DNA from: Symsagittifera roscoffensis
Lineage: Eukaryota > Xenacoelomorpha > Acoela > Convolutidae
Direction of reading: 5' to 3'
Assembly (NCBI RefSeq): GCF_963678635.1
Contig: NC_087066.1
Coordinates: 15,173,949-15,237,948 of the forward strand
Length of the DNA stretch: 64,000 bases
The notes beneath the pieces were generated by a model. That model saw only the letters and a program-made list of their open reading frames with translations, ran no database searches and had not been told where the DNA came from. Below are positions 58,530-64,000 of the stretch, piece by piece. The translations under genes were made by a program, and so were the position numbers. Within the stretch, counting starts at the first letter, position 1, and each line of letters begins with the position of its first letter.

Positions 58530-58828
58530 GCGTAATAAATTTATATACGGTCAAAACCAATCAAATCTTTTTTTAAAGATGTACACTATGACATCGAACT
58601 AGATGTGAATTTAGTTGGGGAAACATGTTTGCTTCAGTGTAGTCTGACCGCTTGGCATGCAAAAAGGTCACAAATTTCGTACTCTGTTGCAACATTTTTA
58701 ATATGTACAGCTATTCACCAAAAATGGAGTTTCGAATCTTTTTAGATTTGTTCCTAATTTTAAAAATAGTAGAAAGCAAACTGATGTTCACATAAACTTT
58801 CCGAATTGTAAAATGATCTTTTTTACAG

Positions 58829-59426
58829 GTATGAAATTGTCAACCGATTCCAAAAACAAACGCTTCTAGAAGACGTTGGTTTGTATTTTGCCAGTTGTGA
58901 ATTGATGAATGCAACTTACAAAACACCAAGTGCGTTCAGTATTGACAATAAATGTTTCAACGGAAAATTCCTGGTCGAATATCAATTAAATCAGCTTTTG
59001 GATACACAGAAACTATGGTTGAAACATGGCCTGAAATTTGTAACGTTACTTGAGACAAATGTTAACCATAACATAAAACACACGCATGTTAAGCATATGG
59101 ACGAACCCCTGAGGAAATACCTTTCTAATATTATAAAAAACGATGATGTAATTACAGTTATTTTATCAGATCACGGGAACAAATTCGGCCTCTATATGAA
59201 CTTGGTGTTCCCCGAAGGCGCAACAGACCGCTATCACCCATTCGCGTTTGTTATTTTGCCGGAAAAAGAGAATCGCTTTTTTACAGACGTTGAGTTGAAA
59301 AATTTGGAGTCAAATCAGGACAAAATGGTGACGGCACAAGATTTACATTACTTGTTGTCGAAGTTTTCGGTTCAAGGGGATGAAGAACAGTCAGGTGATG
59401 CAAATATTTTTGCTCCAAAAAGCTAA
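58829..59426 (+). CDS. DUF229-family protein, terminal exon
   Basis: Completes the domain begun at 51,691-52,625. After the acceptor TTTTTTACAG the frame reads YEIVNRFQKQTLLEDVGLYF, ASCELMNATYKTPSAF, then the family blocks CFNGKFLVEYQLNQLLDTQK, a TLLETNVNHNIKHTH stretch, and VITVILSDHGNKFGLYMNLV, where S-D-H-G is the conserved metal-binding motif, followed by PFAFVILPEKE. It ends KSFAPKS-like at TAA 59,424-59,426. With the first exon the visible protein is about 510 residues. An AATAAA begins only 4 nt after the stop (59,431), so the 3'UTR is probably very short. A large part of this exon is duplicated 0.9 kb upstream. Confidence 0.88.
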
Positions 59427-59430
59427 GCGT

Positions 59431-59436
59431 AATAAA
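59431..59436 (+). terminator. AATAAA polyadenylation signal of the DUF229 gene
   Basis: AATAAA lies directly after TAAGCGT. The same arrangement is present in the truncated duplicate (58,534 region). Cleavage would be expected 10-30 nt downstream. Confidence 0.6.
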
Positions 59437-60040
59437 TTTATATACGGTCAAAACCAATCAATTTCACTTACATTTTTTTAAAGATATACACTAGGACATC
59501 GAACTAGATGTGAATTTAGTTGGGGAAACATGTTTGCTTCAGTGTAGTCTGACCGCTTGGCAGCCAAAAAGGTCCCAACTTTCGTACTCTGTTGCAACAT
59601 TTTTAATATGGTTTTGTCAACGAATCATATTACTTTTCAAAAAGCACCATTGGTACTTCTATGGTAGAGTGGTCCCTCGAAAGGCAAAGTTAAATTTGGA
59701 AAACTAACCTTATAAAAATTCTTCATTCAAAAATATTGCGAAGTACTTAGTATACTGACTCAGAAATTTTTCAGAATTTCAAAAAAATGGTAAGTAATAT
59801 TGTTTATATCTAGAAATATGCTCGCTTCAAATTGTATTTTGGTTTAACAACCATAAGTGGGTTATTTTGTCATCAAAACTCAGTTTCGGCAGTTCAAATG
59901 ATTTTAGCAACCATAAAACGGTGTGATGCGAGGTTTTAGATTTAACAAAACATACAATTTGTTTGAAAATCTGCTGCGACATCTTTTTGACAAGCGAAAA
60001 CATAATTTTTAAAAAAACGATTTGAGTCTCTACCCGCAAA
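59437..60040. other. Downstream flank of the DUF229 gene
   Basis: The first ~170 bp (to about 59,608) is shared with the duplicate upstream. The rest is AT-rich without a recognised gene or repeat. Confidence 0.5.
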
Positions 60041-60044
60041 GGAG

Positions 60045-60230
60045 TTCCATGGACAATAATCGATTACAATTGAAAATTGTGGTCTAAAATGTTGTCATTA
60101 TAGTCCATTATATTTGCAAATTTAGACCACGAAATCAATAATATTGTCATTATAATCGATTATTTTCGTAAAAACACAATCCAGTAAAATCCATTATAAC
60201 TCATTATAACGGATGATAATCGTTACATTT
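60045..60230. repeat. TATAATCGATTATA-rich cluster 2
   Basis: AATAATCGATTACAATTG, ATTATAATCGATTATTTT and CATTATAACTCATTATAACG recur in 190 bp. Confidence 0.7.
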
Positions 60231-60295
60231 TTTCGCAAACTCATTTGCAAAGCTTGCAACATTTGTGCATTACACACGGCCTACTCGCAATCTGA

Positions 60296-60424
60296 ACCTA
60301 CTCAAGTAAACCTTCTTCCTCACCTTGCCCCCCATCCGCATTTGCCCAAATCCCCTCCCCCACCCCCACTCCCCTACGTTTATCCCTGCGCCCACCCCCA
60401 TGTTTACTGAAGTTTACCCCCCGT
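60296..60424. repeat. Isolated unit of the C-rich 170-bp satellite
   Basis: CAAGTAAACCTTCTTCCTCA to GTTTACTGAAGTTTACCCCC matches the units at 61.2-61.9 kb, separated from them by a different tandem array. Confidence 0.8.
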
Positions 60425-60469
60425 ACTGAGAAAATTCTTTGATTCTGTCAAGAAATACTTAATTTCCGA

Positions 60470-60850
60470 TCTCAATTTCTGGTCAGGAATTCTTTGCGAA
60501 ATGTTTAAATAAAGCATGGATTTTCTATAGATACTTTAATTCTAATCCAATTTCTGGTCAGAAATTTTCAAAATCTAGGCTATTTCAAATCAGAAAAAGC
60601 ATTTTTCTAATCTAATTTCTGTTCAGAAATTTTCCTATTCTGGGCTAATTCTAATCAGAAAACGTTTTTTTCTAATCTATTTTCTGTTCAGAAATTTTCT
60701 TAGTCTGGGCTATTTCTAATCAAAAAAAGCTTTTTTCTAATCTAATTTCAGTTCAGAAATTTTCTTAATCTGGGCTATTTTTAAGCTGAAAATCATTTTT
60801 TCTTATCCAACTTAAGGTCAATAACTTTCTAAATCTATGCTCTAGAACAG
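60470..60850. repeat. ~64-bp AT-rich tandem array, about six units
   Basis: Units of TCTAATCTAATTTCTGTTCA, GAAATTTTCTTAATCTGGGC and TATTTCTAATCAGAAAAAGC with increasing divergence toward both ends. Confidence 0.85.
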
Positions 60851-61196
60851 AAGAAATAATGCTTAAATAGGTTAAATTGCATCAATTGACTTGATTAGAA
60901 ACAGAAAATTTCATCGTTGGTTTTGTGTAATAGAGTTGCGTTAATTTGCAGTATTTGAACCAAGAAAATGTTTTTTCAGCAATGATTATTATAGAGTTTA
61001 ACGATTTTAGACTGTTCTCGGTTCAACGATTTTTAGACTGTCCTTGGTTATATAAGCTTCCTGTCCTTCGACGACAATCAATTCTTGGTTCACAATTGTC
61101 CATGGACTCTTTGAAGTCTATCTAGAAAAACAGCTTCTGCTCAGTACTGGCCCCCAAACCCAACCCCCCAAGTTACAGTTTACCCCCCCCCCTCAC

Positions 61197-61884
61197 GAGT
61201 TTATTTACGGGGAAGTAAACCTTCTTCCTCACCTTGCCCCCATCCGCATATGCCTAAATCTTCTCCCCCACCCCCCACTCCTCTACTTTTATCCCTGCGC
61301 CCACCCCCATGTTTACTGAAGTTTACCCCCAAACCCAACCCCCCAAGTTACAGTTCCCCCCCCCCCCGAGTTTATTTACGGGGAAGTAAACCTTCTTCCT
61401 CACCTTGCCCCCATCCGCATTTGCCTAAATCTTCTCCCCTACCCCCCACTCCCCTACGTTTATCTCTACGCCCACCCCCATGTTTACTGAAGTTTACCCC
61501 CAAACCCAACCCCCCAAGTTACAGTCCCCCCCCCCCGAGTTTATTTACGGGGAAGTAAACCTTCTTCCTCACCTTGCCCCCATCCGCATTTGCCTAAATC
61601 TTCTCCCCTACCCCCCACTCCCCTACGTTTATCTCTACGCCCACCCCCATGTTTACTGAAGTTTACCCCCAAACCCAACCCCCCAAGTTACAGTCCCCCC
61701 CCCCCCCCGAGTTTATTTACGGGGAAGTAAACCTTCTTCCTCACCTTGCCCCCATCCGCATTTGCCTAAATCTTCTCCCCTACCCCCCACTCCCCTACGT
61801 TTATCCCTACGCTCACCCCCATGTTTACTGAAGTTTACCCCCAAACCCAACCCTCCAAGTTACATTTTACCCCCCCCCCCCCCC
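61197..61884. repeat. C-rich satellite, ~171-bp unit, four copies
   Basis: Units begin GAGTTTATTTACGGGGAAGT at 61,197, 61,366, 61,537 and 61,709 (spacings 169-172). Each contains CACCTTGCCCCCATCCGCAT, CTCCCCTACGTTTATC, CACCCCCATGTTTACTGAAG and a terminal C-run of 9-16. Units two to four are nearly identical. The short Pro/Leu-rich frames are repeat artefacts. Confidence 0.9.
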
Positions 61885-62309
61885 AAGTTTGTTTACGGAC
61901 TCGGTGTGAACAATACCTACTTACCCCCATTCTCCATTTGAACCCCCCCCCCCCACAATCCAAGTTTTTTGTTCCACCCTCCCCCCATTTTTAACCCCAC
62001 CCATGTTAACGGGGGGATTAAACTAAGATAGGGGAGGTATAATCAGGGAAAGGGTAAACTGAGCAGGGGTAGGCTGGGCGGGGCTAAACTGTGGAGGGCG
62101 TAAACTGACAAATGGGGTTGCTAAAAGAGGCGATGGAGTTCACGTAGTATAGAAAAAGTACAGAGAAAATATAAAAAAAAAAATCTTATGTGAAAAGTAA
62201 AAATTTATGAAGTATAAAACGTAGAAACTGCACAAAACAAAAATTGAGATAAATTTACAAGAATTGAGACAACTTAACAACAATTGAGATAACTTTACTG
62301 ATTTCTCAA
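61885..62309. other. C-rich then A-rich non-coding DNA
   Basis: C-runs at 61,870-61,990, then a G-rich stretch (GGGGTAGGCTGGGCGGGG at about 62,064) and AT-rich DNA. No gene. Confidence 0.5.
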
Positions 62310-62470
62310 AGAACACATTATAATCGATTATAATCTTCATACATTATAATCGATTATATATATCCATTTTTAGAGGATTATAATAGATTTTAATTGATTA
62401 TAATGGATTATTTTGATATAATAAAACTAGGATTATAATCCATTTATGACGGATTATCATCAGTTTTTTT
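62310..62470. repeat. TATAATCGATTATA-rich cluster 3
   Basis: Several copies of CATTATAATCGATTATA and GATTATAATGGATTAT within 160 bp. Confidence 0.7.
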
Positions 62471-62499
62471 AATGTTTTATAGATACTAACTATAAAATG

Positions 62500-64000
62500 A
62501 TAATATTGGAACCAGATCTAAACTGAATTATACTATTGGTTAATATTATGATATTTTATCTCCATAAAATATTGAATACTAACCAATCATACTCTATCAA
62601 CTAACAACCCACTTATTTGTAAGTGTTGAAACTACTTGTAGTTTCAACACCAGAACAATTTGAATTAAACTTAAAATACAGTTGCCTTCTCCATAGAGAC
62701 CGACTCGTATATACCTGTATACACTAGATCTATTGAGACTAGGAGACATAAGAATAAGATTAAGGTTGGTATTAGTCTAAGAAGTTGCACGAATCTATCC
62801 GGCCGAAAATATGATAGCGTGACGAACAGAAGGTATACCTTATTTGAAATTACTCTATGAGTATAATCATCTAGGTCTGAACTTATCTTGTGCGATCAAA
62901 AGTCTCAAACAAGACCTAAACTTACTTAGATTAGAAACATTAACCAAGACATTAGATTAGAAATAGAAAAATATAACATTCCAAAAATGTTATATGACAA
63001 CAATTTAGTAAAAATGTGTCTACGACTCAATAGATCACCGCCAATTTTCCGAACGATACGAGAAATACCTGTTATTGGAAGAAGACCTCGGACAAGGCAT
63101 GACATACGATTAGGAAGAAACATACCAATCGATTTAATGATCGTACGGCAAAAGCCAGATCAAACTTTTATATTTAGAATACTCCCAGAAGTAAATTTAA
63201 ATTTTCAAATTTTTAAGAAAAATCTTTAATAAATTTTATGGCGCGAAACCTAATAAAAATACAAAAACGATTGATAAAAACACACTAGTCGTTCTCCTCC
63301 AAAAATCTGCAGTAAATTAAAACACCTTGAAAAAAAATATTTGTTGAAAATAAAAATACAAAATTAGTTAGTATAAAGCATAGTTGTTAGTATATATAAA
63401 TCATCTTTTCATCGCAGCTTCATCACCTATAACATAATAGCAAACTTCAAAAATTAACATCTTCAAACAAACCTTAACCCTTTCTTCCTTTAAACCTTTA
63501 TCTAAACATATCAAGGCCTATCCTTGTTTTCAACTAAATTATTTTCATTAAAATAACAGATCATCAAGGCTTCCCTGGTATCTTTAAATTAAATTATATC
63601 TAAATTTCTGATCATCAAGGTTTATCCTTGGATCAAATAGAACAATATTGTTCTCCCCCTTCCAAATTTAATTAGTGTCTAATGACCTCAAACTTCGAGT
63701 CGCCATCCAACCCTTATTGACGACCCAGGATTAATAGAAATTTTTCGAAAGAACTAACCGTTCTAATTAGGATAAACAGTGAAGAACTTCGGTTACTCAT
63801 CCTTCAATTGATCCCCCCTCTAAACCGACCCAAGATAAAACACTTAAACTTAGTAAGTCATAAAATAGTATCTAAGGAACTAATTGCGTCCTAATTATAC
63901 TTGATCCTTATGGATTTATTTACGGTTCTCCAACCCTTGATCGCAAATCATAACCTCTAAGTAAGATTAGGTAATTCTATCTTAACTTAGAATTAATCAC
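62500..64000 (-). repeat. Dispersed repeat R1, copy 3, running to the window end
   Basis: 62,500-62,920 matches copies 1 and 2. The hairpin at 62,623-62,650 is perfect although its sequence differs from copy 1 by one change in each arm. Sequence near 63,885-63,945 matches the outer part of copy 2, so the element extends across the intervening ~1 kb, including an unassigned 80-codon frame (62,987-63,229, plus strand, Arg/Ile/Pro-rich: IGRRPRTRHDIRLGRNIPI). The length suggests a longer parent transposon; I cannot name its class. Confidence 0.7.

Larger units (their letters stand above)
52626..58828 (+). other. DUF229 intron (6.2 kb)
   Basis: Begins GTGAGTTA and ends TTTTTTACAG. The exon before it ends GAT-GC and the exon after starts G-TAT, so joining gives an in-phase Ala codon. 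It contains repeat R1 copy 2, a hAT fragment, a giant palindrome and a truncated duplicate of the next exon. 53,520-55,900 is AT-rich and I see no gene in it. Confidence 0.85.

Noticed and set aside
1-64000. CRISPR arrays, bacterial operons, ribosome binding sites
   Set aside because: The window is eukaryotic: spliced genes, proteasome lid and Brix proteins, animal transposons. The tandem arrays have no unique spacers of constant length.

Overview
The window is a piece of an AT-rich metazoan genome, most likely an invertebrate. Evidence: two conserved eukaryotic genes on the minus strand, RPF2 (60S ribosome biogenesis) and RPN5/PSMD12 (26S proteasome lid), the latter with a canonical GT..AG intron of about 4 kb; a split DUF229-family gene on the plus strand; and a dense load of animal-type transposons (a CR1/L2/Jockey-like LINE, Ty3/Gypsy, Merlin, hAT, a MULE-like MITE). 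I cannot name the species. Both minus-strand genes have a 3' splice site exactly 8 nt before their ATG, as expected if the lineage adds a trans-spliced leader.

Layout. 1-2.4 kb: repeat-rich intergenic DNA. 2.4-9.2 kb: RPF2 and RPN5, head to tail on the minus strand and 470 bp apart. The RPN5 intron holds a degenerate ~170-bp satellite and a LINE 3' fragment. 9.7-12.3 kb: a 5'-truncated LINE on the plus strand. About 12.6-33 kb: a very large, GC-richer minus-strand Ty3/Gypsy-type element. Its first coding block (31.0-22.3 kb) is gag, protease, RT, RNase H and integrase plus an unusual tail. A second block of about 8 kb (21.8-13.9 kb) encodes a coiled coil, two SGNH-hydrolase-like modules and about 1,800 residues I do not recognise. 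Both blocks carry scattered in-frame stops and frameshifts, so this copy is damaged. No LTR pair was recognised.

33-51 kb has no convincing gene and is a museum of non-autonomous elements: a MULE-like MITE with a target-site duplication, hairpins, two elements stuffed with minisatellites, a foldback repeat, at least nine Merlin-type MITEs (most with perfect 8-bp target duplications) around a Merlin transposase relic, a 767-bp tandem duplication made by unequal crossing-over between two of those MITEs, and a hAT MITE nested in another repeat.

51.7-59.4 kb: a DUF229 gene with two visible exons joining in phase across a 6.2-kb intron. The intron contains a 2.2-kb ACATAC-rich palindrome abutting a truncated second copy of the terminal exon. 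59.5-64 kb: tandem arrays, TATAATCGATTATA-rich clusters and the third copy of a dispersed repeat with a 13-bp hairpin whose stem shows a compensatory substitution.
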